In this document: in pieces, positions 10,801 to 21,600 of the stretch | Layout of the letters: every line of letters starts with the position of its first letter | Position numbering within the stretch: the stretch's first letter is position 1 | Assembly (NCBI RefSeq): GCF_932526225.1 | Contig: NC_064046.1 | Coordinates: 250,001 to 310,000, forward strand | DNA length: 60,000 bases | Source of the DNA: Nematostella vectensis | Taxonomy: Eukaryota; Cnidaria; Anthozoa; Actiniaria; Edwardsiidae | Direction of reading: 5' to 3' | Program-made: the position numbers and the translations under genes | The notes under the pieces: model-generated | What the model was told of the DNA's origin: nothing | The model's database searches: none | What the model saw: the letters and a program-made list of their open reading frames with translations, nothing else

Positions 10801-13800
10801 GTCCCAATGCACTTGAAAATACAAGGAATTATCCAAGCCTCTTGCTGTATCGGCATAACTGGCCGCACCCGTGGGTTCACCCTGTGTGGAGAGTGGGCTA
10901 ACTCATCTGCACTGGTGCTATTCACTGTGTCTGGTATGGATGTGACGGACGGCTCACAGTAGAATGAAGATCTCTTTAGCATGGACCCAAGCATGTCTAC
11001 TTGGTAGGATAACTCTTCAACTGTGTCTGTTAGTCTGGAGATCGCACTGTTAAAAGAAGGTGGATAAGTATTGGAAAAATATGACATTGATCACACAAAC
11101 AAGAAAGTATCTGATTTCACATGGTTGTCAAGGGTGAAGACTGATTTATACTATATTATTTTTTATGCAAAATCTGTATTTTTTTAAATTTTTGGTTAGG
11201 AGCAAGTATTTGTACCATGTCACCTAAAAGTAAAATGGGTGGCAGTCAGAGGGGATAGATAGTGGGTGTGGTTGAGTAGTGAGAGGGGATAGTGGGTGGG
11301 GTTGAGTAGTGAGAGGGGATAGTGGGTGGGGTTGGGTAGTGAGAGGGGATAGTGGGTGGGGTTGAGTAGTGAGAGGGGATAGTGGGTGGGGTTGAGTAGT
11401 GAGAGGGGATAGTGGGTGGGGTTGAGTAGTGAGAGGGGATAGTGGGTGTGGTTGAGTAGTGGGAGGGGATAGTGGGTGGGGTTGAGTAGTGAGAGGGGAT
11501 AGTGGGTGGGGTTGAGTAGTGAGAGGGGATAGTAGGTGGGGTTGAGTAGTGAGAGGGGATAGTGGGTGGGGTTGAGTAGTGAGAGGGGATAGTGGGTGGG
11601 GTTGAGTAGTGAGAGGGGATAGTGGGTGTGGTTGAGTAGTGAGAAGGGATAGTGGGTGGGGTTGAGTAGTGAGAGGGGATAGTGGGTGGGGTTGAGTAGT
11701 GAGAGGGGATAGTGGGTGGGGTTGAGTAGTGAGAGGGGATAGTGGGTGGGGTTGAGTAGTGAGAAGGGATAGAGTGTAGGTGGGGTTGAGTAGTGAGAGG
11801 GGATAGAGTGTAGGTGGGGTTGAGTAGTGAGAGGGGATAGTGGGTGGGGTTGAGTAGTGAGAGGGGATAGAGTGTAGGTGGGGTTGAGTAGTGAGAGGGG
11901 ATAGTGGGTGGGGTTGGGTATTGAGAAGGGATAGAGTGTAGGTGGGGTTGGGTAGGGAGAGGGGATAGAGTGTAGGTGGGGTTGAGTAGTGAGAGGGGAT
12001 AGTGGGTGGGGTTGAGTAGTGAGAGGGGATAGAGTGTAGGTGGGGTTGAGTAGTGAGAGGGGATAGTGGGTGGGGTTGAGTAGTGAGAGGGGATAGTGGG
12101 TGGGGTTGAGTAGTGAGAGGGGATAGTGAGTGTGGTTGGGTATTGAGAAGGGATAGAGTGTAGGTGGGGTTGGGTAGGGAGAGGGGATAGAGTGTAGGTG
12201 GGGTTGAGTAGTGAGAGGGGATAGTGGGTGGGGTTGAGTAGTGAGAAGGGATAGAGTGTAGGTGGGGTTGAGTAGTGAGAGGGGATAGTGGGTGGGGTTG
12301 AGTAGTGAGAGGGGATAGAGTGTAGGTGGGGTTGAGTAGTGAGAGGGGATAGTGGGTGGGGTTGAGTAGTGAGAGGGGATAGAGTGTAGGTGGGGTTGAG
12401 TAGTGAGAGGGGATAGTGGGTGGGGTTGAGTAGTGAGAGGGGATAGTGGGTGGGGTTGAGTAGTGAGAGGGGATAGAGTGTAGTTGGGGTTGAGTAGTGA
12501 GAGGGGATAGTGGGTGGCGTTGAGTAGTGTGAGGGGATAGTGGGTGTGGTTGAGTAGTAAGAGGGGATAGTGGGTGTGGTTGGGTATTGAGAAGGGATAG
12601 AGTGTAGGTGGGGTTGGGTAGGGAGAGGGGGTAGAGTGTGGGGTATTGGGTGAATAGACTTGAAATTTACTTGGGTGTATAGACTTAATACTGGGGTATA
12701 GTGGGTGTATGGACTTGAAATTTACTTGGGTGTATAGACTTAATACTTGCTCCTAACAAGGGTCTGCAGTAAATGGCCATGCTGTTGCAGCTACCCTGCC
12801 TATTGTGACGAAGCTAATAAAATAAAATGAAATGGAATGGAATGAAATGAAATGAAATAAAATAAGGAGGTAGACCTTAAAATAAAGAGTTAGACCATAG
12901 TGGAATGCAGGAAGATCAAATAGGGGTGGGGAAGGGGATGGCACACAAAACAGTAAGATTTAATATATGTGTTGTTTGTCATAAGCAGGGTCCTGGGTCC
13001 TGGGTCCTGGAAGTGGCTCGCCAGCCTCCTTCTAAACTGACCCGGCACATCAAATAACTATCTAGAAAACAAGTTACAATTCTCAACAAAACCACCAGGT
13101 TAAAGGCTAGGAAGAATGACAATATAATGAAGTATTAACACTGTATTATTGCCTTACTTGCGCCACCATGGCAACTCCTTGACTGATACACGCTCAACTT
13201 GTGTCACCATGGTAACATCTCATGTGTTACACTGCTCTACTTGCGTCACCATGGCAACTCCTCGACTGTTACACCCCTCAGCTTGTGTCACCATGGTAAC
13301 ATCTCACCTGTTACACTGCTCTACCTGCGTCACCATGGCAACTCCTCGACTGTTACACCCCTCAGCTTGTGCCACCATGGTAACATCTCACCTGTTACAC
13401 TGCTCTACTTGTGTCACCATGGCATCCTGATTCTTCTCTAGCCAAGATACTCTCTCAGACAACACCTTGACTGTTGATCTCAATTCATCATTGGAGTGAA
13501 CCAATGAATCAAACTGAGAAAACGGAAATTTAATAGAAAATAATTCGCATATCCTAGACAGTAATAACAATTCTATAACTTATAGTGCAAAATACACCAT
13601 GCATTCAATAAAGCTCAGATTGAATTGAATCCATAAGCAAACTTTAAGATGAAATTTACTTGCAAAAAGCTTTTTCTCTTTAGAGGTGTCCAGCGTGAAA
13701 ATTTCCAGAGATGCTTTTGGGTAATTTTTGATTGGGATGTATAAAAGCCTCAAACGGCATATTGTATGGGGAGGGGCAATACCTCCATGGATATTTACTA

Positions 13801-14764
13801 GGTCTCAATGATTACAGGTAATAGGAAAAAGAGGATGAAAAAAGGTCTTTCACACATTCACAATTTACTAGAGTAAGGGGTATGTTCTCTTCTGTAATTC
13901 AATTTTCAGTTTTGATAACGAACACTGAATACTGGATGCATACCTCAATTTGATTCATGCTCTTCTGTTTTGCATCGCCATTTCGGTATTCACATATTTC
14001 ATAATGCCTTTTTATGTCATCTTTTGTACCAACAAAATCACATCCTGTATAATTGGGGAAAAAAGCAAATATGTTGAGATTAATAGATGTCAATCATCTG
14101 TCAAATCTGTCAATCAATAACTTGTGCAATTGTAAGATAACCATCATTTTTTATTTTCTTCTTATATTGTAATGTATCTATCAATTCAAAATTGAATCTT
14201 AAATATTAATTCCCTTTTCTTCTACTGAGTGTCAGAGTGAGTGATCAATGTGAGTTTATAACCACCATGGAGTTGAGACTATGTTATTATCGAACCTTAA
14301 AAAAACCCACCCTTTCCATTAAAATGACAGCGATATCTATTGCAAACTTTCAAATGTTCTTCTAAGTCTCTTCTCCGAAATGTCCCACACTGATTTGAGC
14401 TATTTGGACAAGGAACCACAGCGTAGAGGCACGATTCTTCGTGTTCGCTTCGTCTCCCAATCGTAATTCTCTCGGGACAACCTCCATCGTCTATCTCAAA
14501 TGACTCCTCAGAATCAGTCCGCGTCAAGCCATGACGGCAGAAAATCAAGAGATCCTCAACTTGCGCTTTCACCGCCAAGTTTGACACGAAGTCAGAACTG
14601 GTTAGCGCAGTTTTGTCAATCGGACATTTGTTGTTCTCAGCACTACAGAGTCTACAGAAGGTATGGCCGCATTGCGTGGAGATGACGGGGTCGTTTATAA
14701 GATCCCTGCAGTGTGAGCACTTTAGAGACTCTGAAGGCTGGATAACAAACTTTGTGGGTAGCAT
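4852..14764 (-). CDS. TRAF7: TRAF7-like E3 ubiquitin ligase (11 exons recognised; last short exon not found)
   Basis: Exons, 5' to 3': 14764-14311, 14044-13944, 13513-13392, 11046-10795, 10282-10141, 9727-9623, 9112-9035, 8129-8043, 7503-7368, 6694-6552, 4971-4852. Together they give 1740 nt (580 codons) with every phase agreeing. The N-terminus is a RING finger (CSHC near residue 16, CGHTFC, ending CPID as in the TRAF6/TRAF7 type), then TRAF zinc fingers across exons 1-2 and a coiled coil in exons 3-4. Exons 4-11 form a chain of WD40 repeats (for example FSGGSDGIKVW, ISGSHNVIHIWD, FSASYDTTVQVW). RING plus WD40 in one chain is the TRAF7 signature; in vertebrates TRAF7 is a ubiquitin ligase acting in MEKK3/JNK and NF-kB signalling. 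The final donor at 4851 implies a further short exon completing the last WD repeat, which I could not identify. Human TRAF7 is about 670 residues. Several introns are filled with minisatellites. Exon 7 uses a weaker donor, GTTTGT. Confidence 0.88.
5011..5190. repeat. 40-bp minisatellite, 5 copies, in the last seen TRAF7 intron
   Basis: CAGTATGCCTTGCGC recurs at 5051, 5091, 5131 and 5171, with a diverged first copy at 5011, so the unit is exactly 40 bp. It lies 40 bp upstream (in transcript sense) of the acceptor of the 4971-4852 exon. It does not include the splice site. Confidence 0.9.
5235..6551 (-). repeat. 91-bp tandem array duplicating a TRAF7 exon end with its 5' splice site
   Basis: Each unit contains about 73 nt of the 3' end of TRAF7 exon 10 (coding TVTGLVVSGRLLFSASYD), the donor (CAG|GTATGT) and about 18 nt of intron. 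Donor motifs lie at 5271, 5362, 5453, 5544, 5635, 5726, 5818, 5909, 6000, 6091, 6182, 6273, 6364, 6455 and 6546 (plus-strand position of acatac), that is every 91 bp with one 92-bp step. The 6546 copy belongs to the functional exon; the other 14 are intronic. Two copies (5909, 6000) have CAT|GTATGT. Using any downstream donor shifts frame and meets a stop after roughly 35 residues, so only the first gives full-length protein. Confidence 0.95.
6867..7147. mobile_element. MITE-like element with imperfect ~50-bp terminal inverted repeats, inside a TRAF7 intron
   Basis: The left end ATACACCTATTTCAA (6867-6881) is the exact inverse of TTGAAATAGGTGTAT (7133-7147). The homology continues inward (GTTGTCATTGCAAA and TGGCAGTTCTAC on the left, their inverses on the right, the right arm having a ~20-bp insertion). 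The interior is non-coding. Confidence 0.75.
7232..7256. repeat. (TTTG)n microsatellite
   Basis: Six GTTT units in a row within a TRAF7 intron. Confidence 0.9.
7925..8035. repeat. Dispersed repeat fragment (second copy near 35.07 kb)
   Basis: The segment with ATAAGAACCAATTA, then GACCTA/GAACCTA and TCTGATTTAT, is recognisable again at about 35070-35130 (ATAAGAACCAATTAGGGACC, then TCCTGATTTATT). The two share order and spacing with substitutions, so they look like copies of one old interspersed element. Type unknown. Confidence 0.5.
8262..8550. repeat. 21-bp C-rich minisatellite, about 14 copies
   Basis: The unit CCACCCTACCCCCCTCTGTCA repeats nearly perfectly; the final T/C alternation (CCCTAC, CCCCAC, CACAC) is the main variation. 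It lies in a TRAF7 intron. Both strands stay open for 120 codons (HHPTPLC or RVVTEGG repeats) because 21 is divisible by three; this is not a gene. Diverged units continue to about 8770. Confidence 0.95.
8776..8941. mobile_element. MITE-like element, same family as 4548-4708, inverted
   Basis: It runs from GTGCCGTGGCAGGCCTC to TGCTACGGCCCTGAC. The ends are imperfect inverse repeats (cf. CAGGGCCGTAGCAGGGGG in the other copy). It contains AATATTTTTGAAAATATTGG and a GGGGGGCACATGCC block. It is inserted directly after the C-rich minisatellite in a TRAF7 intron. Confidence 0.65.
10328..10385. mobile_element. End of a 'GCGGATCTAG' C-tract element
   Basis: GGGCGGATCTAGAAGTGGG is followed by a run of about 17 C. 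A similar end (GTAGCGGATCTAGGGGGG, then a C run) is at 39424-39490. This looks like a MITE terminus; the second end was not resolved. Confidence 0.4.
11228..12640. repeat. 30-bp G-rich minisatellite, 1.4 kb, in a TRAF7 intron
   Basis: The core unit is GAGAGGGGATAGTGGGTGGGGTTGAGTAGT (30 bp). From about 11760 a 34-bp variant with the insert AGAGTGTAG alternates with it, giving a higher-order pattern. G runs of 3-4 are regularly spaced on the plus strand, that is C-rich in the TRAF7 transcript. The intron containing it (13391-11047) separates the coiled-coil exons. Confidence 0.95.
12826..12866. repeat. (GAAAT/GGAAT)n pentanucleotide repeat
   Basis: A short ATGGAATGAAATGAAATA-type run inside the same TRAF7 intron. 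Confidence 0.8.
13150..13430 (-). repeat. ~44-bp (87-bp dimer) array duplicating the 3' end and donor of TRAF7 exon 3
   Basis: In transcript sense the exon end CAAGTAGAGCAGTGTAACAG is followed by the donor GTGAGATGTTACC and then CATGGTGACGCAAG, which restarts the same exon-like sequence. About six CACCATGG-anchored units are present, alternating between two sub-types (GTAACATCTCACC and GCAACTCCTCGAC on the plus strand), so the dimer is about 87 bp. GTGAGAT donors are kept in some copies. Reading past the first donor meets TGA at once. Confidence 0.88.
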
Positions 14765-15271
14765 TTGGAAGGTTTTTCACGAGGAATAGTTACATTTTAT
14801 GCGGGAAAACCCTTAACCTATTTTCCGACCAAGCCCAAGGCAGAAACAGGCAGGCGTTCCTTTATCACTCAGCGTTGCTCTAACAAGACTGGGTCTAAGT
14901 TTACACTGACAAGGGAGGGGACAGAAGGATAAAACGATTATCTTCCATTTAAACTTCGAAATAAGGATATTTGGATACATAAGCGCAAAACAGTTTTAAA
15001 CTTATAAGAATTTTACCTAAGACCGCTTTCGTGTGGAAATATAAATTCATTTTGTTCAAAAGATTATGCAGTTCTTTATACCCCCCCCTCCACCCATGGA
15101 AAGTCCGCTGGTCTAACTCAACATTTTTTGTAAACAACTTACTCTTTTAGCGCCAAGATCGTCATCTGTCCTGTCAAAACAACAGTTCGCTAGACTTCCT
15201 TGATTGTGTTGTGTCGCTATTTCGTGACGTCTCGTATTTCTCGGGTCACTATGCATCACAGCGTGTTATCT
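14765..15271. promoter_or_regulatory. Divergent promoter interval between TRAF7 and NAGPA-1
   Basis: The two ATGs lie 927 bp apart and point away from each other, so both promoters must lie in 14765-15691. No TATA box or known site is clear. The NAGPA-1 side is occupied by a SINE (15272-15600). Confidence 0.45.
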
Positions 15272-15600
15272 ATTGGAAGCACGGGTGGCCTAGTGTGTTA
15301 GCGCGTCGGCCTCTCACCGCTGTGGCTCAGGTTCGAATCCTGGCTCAAACTGGGGATTTTTTCCGGGTTCCTGCCTTGAATCGAATTTGTCACAAGTGAG
15401 TTGAAGTTATTCTGCCGTGTTTCCAGTCTTCTCGGATAAGGACACTAAACCGGAGGTCCCGTCTCTTCAAGCTGCACTACATTAACCTGAACCGAAGGGA
15501 CGTAAAAGAACCACTGGGGACGCAATAAACCCTCTGGCAGTGACCACCCCCAGTGACAGTGCTTACTTACCGAGGAATCGGTCTCCTAGTATTAGCGAAA
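15272..15600 (+). mobile_element. tRNA-derived SINE
   Basis: The head resembles a tRNA gene: a box-A-like TGGCCTAGTGTGTTAGCG at about 15287, a D-loop/anticodon-like stretch, and the box B GGTTCGAATCC at about 15331. It is followed by a tRNA-unrelated body (ACTAAACCGGAGGTCCC, ACGTAAAAGAACCACTGGGG). The tail (CAATAAACCCTCTGGCAG...CAGTGACAGTGCTTA) is found again at 30095-30150. It ends about 90 bp before the NAGPA-1 start codon. Not called as a functional tRNA because 3' sequence homology continues well beyond the tRNA-sized unit. Confidence 0.7.
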
Positions 15601-15691
15601 GCTACCTATAGGAGTAAAGTTCAAAAAAGGAACTTAAACCTCGGACTGCCGTATTCTCTAAATACCGAGATGCAAAAGATAAAAACGCGAA

Positions 15692-18600
15692 ATGGCCACC
15701 ACTCGTAGATCACTGTTGTTCGCGTGCCAGTTCACGATAGTTGTTTATGCCCTCTTTGCATCCGTCGCTCCGTGCTACGGTGAAAGTGAAGTTTTCCTTA
15801 ATGATTTTCTCACACCATACCACCACTCACAGAGACGTAGCAAGCGTTCTCTTCGCTACATCCGAGATTGTCAACCAGTGCAGTTTGGTAATGTCACTCA
15901 TGAAGAATTCCCTTCATCAAAGGTCTTCCCCGCTGGTAAACCATTCGTCCAAATCAAAAATTTCTTCTACGAGTTCGAAGATGGCTCGAGAAAGGCCGAT
16001 GTCCAAGGGCATGTAAGTGTGGTCGAAAACCCTTTGAACACATTCTCTATCCTGGAGCCTGGCGAGGTCGGTGGCTGCGGCAAATCTGTAAGATCGTCAG
16101 TCGCCAACAGCAGTCGACAGAAAAAGTGTCATGTCGCCTCCAATGCGGGGTTTTTCAAAACAAAGAATGGGAATTGCTTGGGGAACATTGTCAGCAATGG
16201 CAAGCTTGTTATGGACGCTGATGGAGTCCAAAATGCGAATTTCGGCATTCGCAAAGATGGTACCATCGTAACTGGGTATTTGTCTGAGAACACGGTACTA
16301 GACCAGGAAAACCCTTTTGTCCAGCTAGTGACTGGTGTAATCTGGCTGGTCCGTAATGGTGAGGTTTACGTCAATGCCAGCAAGAAGGCTGAATGTGAGG
16401 ATCTTCAGGAAAGTGGAAGTGTTGATTTGTTTGTCAATGTGTTGGCTGCCAGGACGGCAATTGGTCATGATGCCCAGGGCAGGGTGGTGATTGTCCAGGT
16501 AGACGGAAAGACACTACAAAGAGGGTGCGTACTTAGTATTAGATTGTGAAGGTGATAAAAGTGCTATGAATATTAGATCATGATGATGATGATGTTCTCA
16601 TGGTGATGGTGATATGATAATGATGATATTGTCATGGTGACCCAATGGCTGTGGTTATGGTTAAGGCGAGGATAATGGTGTTAATAATTGTTAAACTAAT
16701 TCTGCAGGTGATAATGATAATGAAAAAATTATATTATTTTCATGGTGATGGTTATAGTTAAGATGATGATAATGCAGATGTTGAAAAACAATGATGGTGA
16801 TGATATCAGTTATATTGATAGTTTTGATGTCAATAACAAATAACAATGATAAAAGTGCTGATGAGAATACTAATTGTGTTGATGATAATATGACACAATG
16901 ACAAAAAATAACAGTGATGTTGAGAACGCCCCTACCCTCGTAGCTTCGTATTTCGGTGCAAATATTTGATGCCTGCTGTTTGTCTAGGATGGATCTGTAC
17001 TCATTTGCTGAACTACTCATCAAGTATGGCCTGGTGAATGCCATCAATCTCGATGGAGGAGGCTCAACCACCATGGTAGTAAACGGCTCTGTGGTCAATT
17101 ATCCAAGTGATAAATGGTGGGTTTCAATTACTAACCGGAATGATATCAAATTTTGGAATAAGTGCCCCCTCCCAAATAAACACCCCTTCCCCTCCCCCTA
17201 AAAAAGATCCCAACAAAAGCACCACTTCATGGTTTTAAAATAGATTCTTAGATTTCTTTTTTTATTTCATTTACCTCCCATTGACATCCTCACATTACAA
17301 CACAGTCTACTTATTATCCCTTTAACTTCTTAATACCTATGTGCACAAACTTTTGTTTTCAGTCGATTCAAAAGCTGGTATTTTCCGCGAAAATCAAATA
17401 AGCGCCTCCTCCACAATAAGCGCCCCCTCTCCAATCAATGCCCCTTCCCCAATAAGTGCCCCCTCCCCAATAAGCGCCCCCTCTTCAATAAGCAACCCCT
17501 CTCCAATAAGCAACCGCTCTCCAATAATCGCCCCCTCTCCAATAAGCAACCCCTCTCCAATAAGCAACCCCTCTCCAATAAGCAACCCCTCTCCAATAAG
17601 CAACCGCTCTCCAATAATCGCCCCCTCTCCAATAAGCAACCCCTCTCCAATAAGCAACCCCTCTCCAATAAGCAACCCCTCTCCAATAAGCAACCCCTCT
17701 CCAATAAGCAACCGCTCTCCAATAAGCAACCCCTCTCAAATAAGCAACCCCTCTCCAATAAGCAACCCCTCTCCAATAAGCGCCCCTCTCCAATAAGCAA
17801 CCCCTCTCCAATAAGCAACCCCTCTCCAATAAGCAACCCCTCTCCAATAAGCAACCCCTCTCCTATAAGCAACCGCTCTCCAATAAGCAACCCCTCTCCA
17901 ATAAGCAACCCCTCTCCAATAAGGGCCCCCTCTCCAATGAGCTCCCACTCTCCAATAAGCAACCCCTCTCCAATAAGCAACCCCTCTCCAATAAGCAACT
18001 GCTCTCCGATAAGCAACCCCTCTCCAATAAGCAACCCCTCTCTAATAAGCAACCCCTCTCCGATAAGCAACCCCTCTCCAATAAGCAACCCCTCTCCAAT
18101 AAGCAACCCCTCTCCAATAAGCAACCCCTCTCCAATAAGCAACCGCTCTCCAATAAGCAACCCCTCTCCAATAAGTATATTAGAATCATTACAGTAAGTG
18201 CAAACTACCAGGAGTTAAATGTCCAAGATTCAGTATAATTCATCATAAATTTTATTCAATCAATTGATTTTTCAGCGGGGACTTCATATGTGCGAGAGAG
18301 GTTTCCACCATTGCCTGTTTCCATGCCCCAGACTGTGATCCACTGGACTGCAATGGGCGTGGCACATGTCAAATGGGGGAGTGTGTCTGTGACCATCCCT
18401 GGACAGGCCCTGGGTGTGACACCCATGAGTGCAGACTAACAAATTGCTCCATGAATGGGGTTTGTACCAAAGGTACAGTTGGCTTTTGATTTTTTAAACC
18501 AATATTAAGTAAAGGAGACTGTCCACCTATTCCTAAGTTTACCTTATGGATTTTATCCGTAGAAATGCCATAAACTTTTGTCTTCATCTGATTTTATCTT

Positions 18601-21600
18601 TAATATTTTTCTTCAGGTTTTCACATGAAATAGAGTGCAATATTTCTGTGTGCATATCTATATGCTATGTATGCCCTTTGTATGTTTGAAACTAATAGAC
18701 CTATTTTCAAAAAACAAAACTTATAATAAATCTATAAACTGTAATGATTTATCAGACTAATGTTGGTGTGCACTGAGAAACGGTGATATTATTATTATTT
18801 TCACACTAGTTGGATGCCAGTGCAATGCGGGATGGACTGGTGAACACTGTTTGCAAGGTGAATTAAAATGTTGTTAACTATAGAATATCTGTGTTGTTGT
18901 CATTTCTAGCTTCTAGCTGTGTTGTTTCTAGCTTCTAGCCACGGTGATAAATTTGAAAGCTTATCTCAAGAACCCTATGTTGTTCTAACTTTTAGCCCAA
19001 GTGGCGAATTCAAAAGCTTATCTGAAGAACCCTATGCTTTTTCTAGCTTGCCCTGATGGTAAATTCAAAAGCTTTTCTAAAGAATCCTATAATGTTGTTT
19101 TTAGCTTGCCCGAGTGGTACATTTGGTGTTAACTGCGCCCAGAAGTGCTTGTGTTATAATGGTGGTAGCTGCGATGTTGTGAGTGGCACCTGCACCTGTC
19201 GCCCTGGTTGGATGGGAAGACTCTGCCAACTCTGTATGTAGCACTTATTATGACAGTGTTGAATTCTCATCTATTTAATGTATTTAATGTGTTGAATTCT
19301 CATCTATTTAATGTATTTAATGTGTTGAATTCTCATCTATTTAATGTCTTGAATTCTCATCTATTCAATGTATTTAATGTGTTGAATTCTCATCTATTTA
19401 ATGTGTTGAATTCTCATCTATTTAATGTATTTAATGTGTTGAATTTTCATCTATTTAATGTATTTAATGTGTTGAATTCTCATCTATTTAATGTATTTAA
19501 TGTGTTGAATTCTCATCTATTTAATGTATTTAATGTGTTGAATTCTCATCTATTTAATGTGTTGAATTCTCATCTATTTAATGTATTTAATGTGTTGAAT
19601 TCTCATCTATTTAATGTATTTAATGTGTTGAATTCTCATCTATTTAATGTATTTAATGTGTTGAATTCTCATCTATTTAATGTATTTAATGTGTTGAATT
19701 CTCATCTATTTAATGGATATAATGTGTTGAATTCTCATCTATTTAATGTATTTAATGTGTTGAATTCTCATCTATTTAATGTATTTAATGTGTTGAATTC
19801 TCATCTATTTAATGTCTTGAATTCTCATCTATTTAATGTATTTAATGTGTTGAATTCTCATCTATTTAATGTGTTGAATTCTCATCTATTTAATGTATTT
19901 AATGTGTTGAATTCTCATCTATTTAATGTATTTAATGTGTTGAATTCTCATCTATTTAATGTATTTAATGTGTTGAATTCTCATCTATTTAATGTATTTA
20001 ATGTGTTGAATTCTCATCTATTTAATGTCTTGAATTCTCATCTATTTAATGTATTTAATGTGTTGAATTCTCATCTATTTAATGTGTTGAATTCTCATCT
20101 ATTTAATGTATTTAATGTGTTGAATTTTCATCTATTTAATGTATTTAATGTGTTGAATTCTCATCTATTTAATGTATTTAATGTGTTGAATTCTCATCTA
20201 TTTAATGTATTTAATGTGTTGAATTCTCATCTATTTAATGTGTTGAATTCTCATCTATTTAATGTATTTAATGTGTTGAATTCTCATCTATTTAATGTAT
20301 TTAATGTGTTGAATTCTCATCTATTTAATGTATTTAATGTGTTGAATTCTCATCTATTTAATGTATTTAATGTGTTGAATTCTCATCTATTTAATGGATA
20401 TAATGTGTTGAATTCTCATCTATTTAATGTATTTAATGTGTTGAATTCTCATCTATTTAATGTATTTAATGTGTTGAATTCTCATCTATTTAATGTCTTG
20501 AATTCTCATCTATTTAATGTATTTAATGTGTTGAATTCTCATCTATTTAATGGATATAATGTGTTGAATTCTCATCTATTTAATGTATTTAATGTGTTGA
20601 ATTCTCATCTATTTAATGTATTTAATGTGTTGAATTCTCATCTATTTAATGTCTTGAATTCTCATCTATTTAATGTATTTAATGTGTTGAATTCTCATCT
20701 ATTTAATGTGTTGAATTCTCATCTATTTAATGTATTTAATGTGTTGAATTCTCATCTATTTAATGTGTTGAATTCTCATCTATTTAATGTATTTAATGTG
20801 TTGAATTCTCATCTATTTAATGTATTTAATGTGTTGAATTCTCATCTATTTAATGTATTTAATGTGTTGAATTCTCATCTATTTAATGGATATAATGTGT
20901 TGAATTCTCATCTATTTAATGTATTTAATGTGTTGAATTCTCATCTATTTAATGTATTTAATGTGTTGAATTCTCATCTATTTAATGTATTTAATGTGTT
21001 GAATTCTCATCTATTTAATGTATTTAATGTGTTGAATTCTCATCTATTTAATGTATTTAATGTGTTGAATTCTCATCTATTTAATGTGTTGAATTCTCAT
21101 CTATTTAATGTATTTAATGTGTTGAATTCTCATCTATTTAATGTATTTAATGTGTTGAATTCTCATCTATTTAATGTGTTGAATTCTCATCTATTTAATG
21201 TATTTAATGTGTTGAATTCTCATCTATTTAATGTATTTAATGTATTAATGTGTTGAATTATCATCTATTTAATGTATTATATGTCTATTTAATGTATTTA
21301 ATGTGTTGAATTCTCATCTATTTAATGTATTTAATGTGTTGAATTCTCATCTATTTAATGTATTTAATGTGTTGAATTCTCATCTATTTAATGTATTTAA
21401 TGTGTTGAATTCTCATCTATTTAATGTATTTAATGTGTTGAATTCTCATCTATTTAATGTATTTAATTGTTGAATTATCATCTATTTAATGTATTTAATG
21501 TGTTGAATTATCATCTATTTAATGTATTTAATGTGTTGAATTCTCATCTATTTAATGTATTTAATGTGTTGAATTCTCATCTATTTAATGTATTTAATGT

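Noticed and set aside
11228-12640. CRISPR-like regular repeats
   Set aside because: Units are contiguous without unique spacers, and the host is an animal.
15282-15355. Functional tRNA gene
   Set aside because: The boxes look right, but the sequence continues as a SINE body whose tail is found again at 30.1 kb, and the cloverleaf pairing is poor.
17341-18197. Ser/Pro/Ile-rich and Leu/Gly/Glu-rich frames on both strands
   Set aside because: 18-bp minisatellite in NAGPA-1 intron 2, open in several frames at once; no gene signal.
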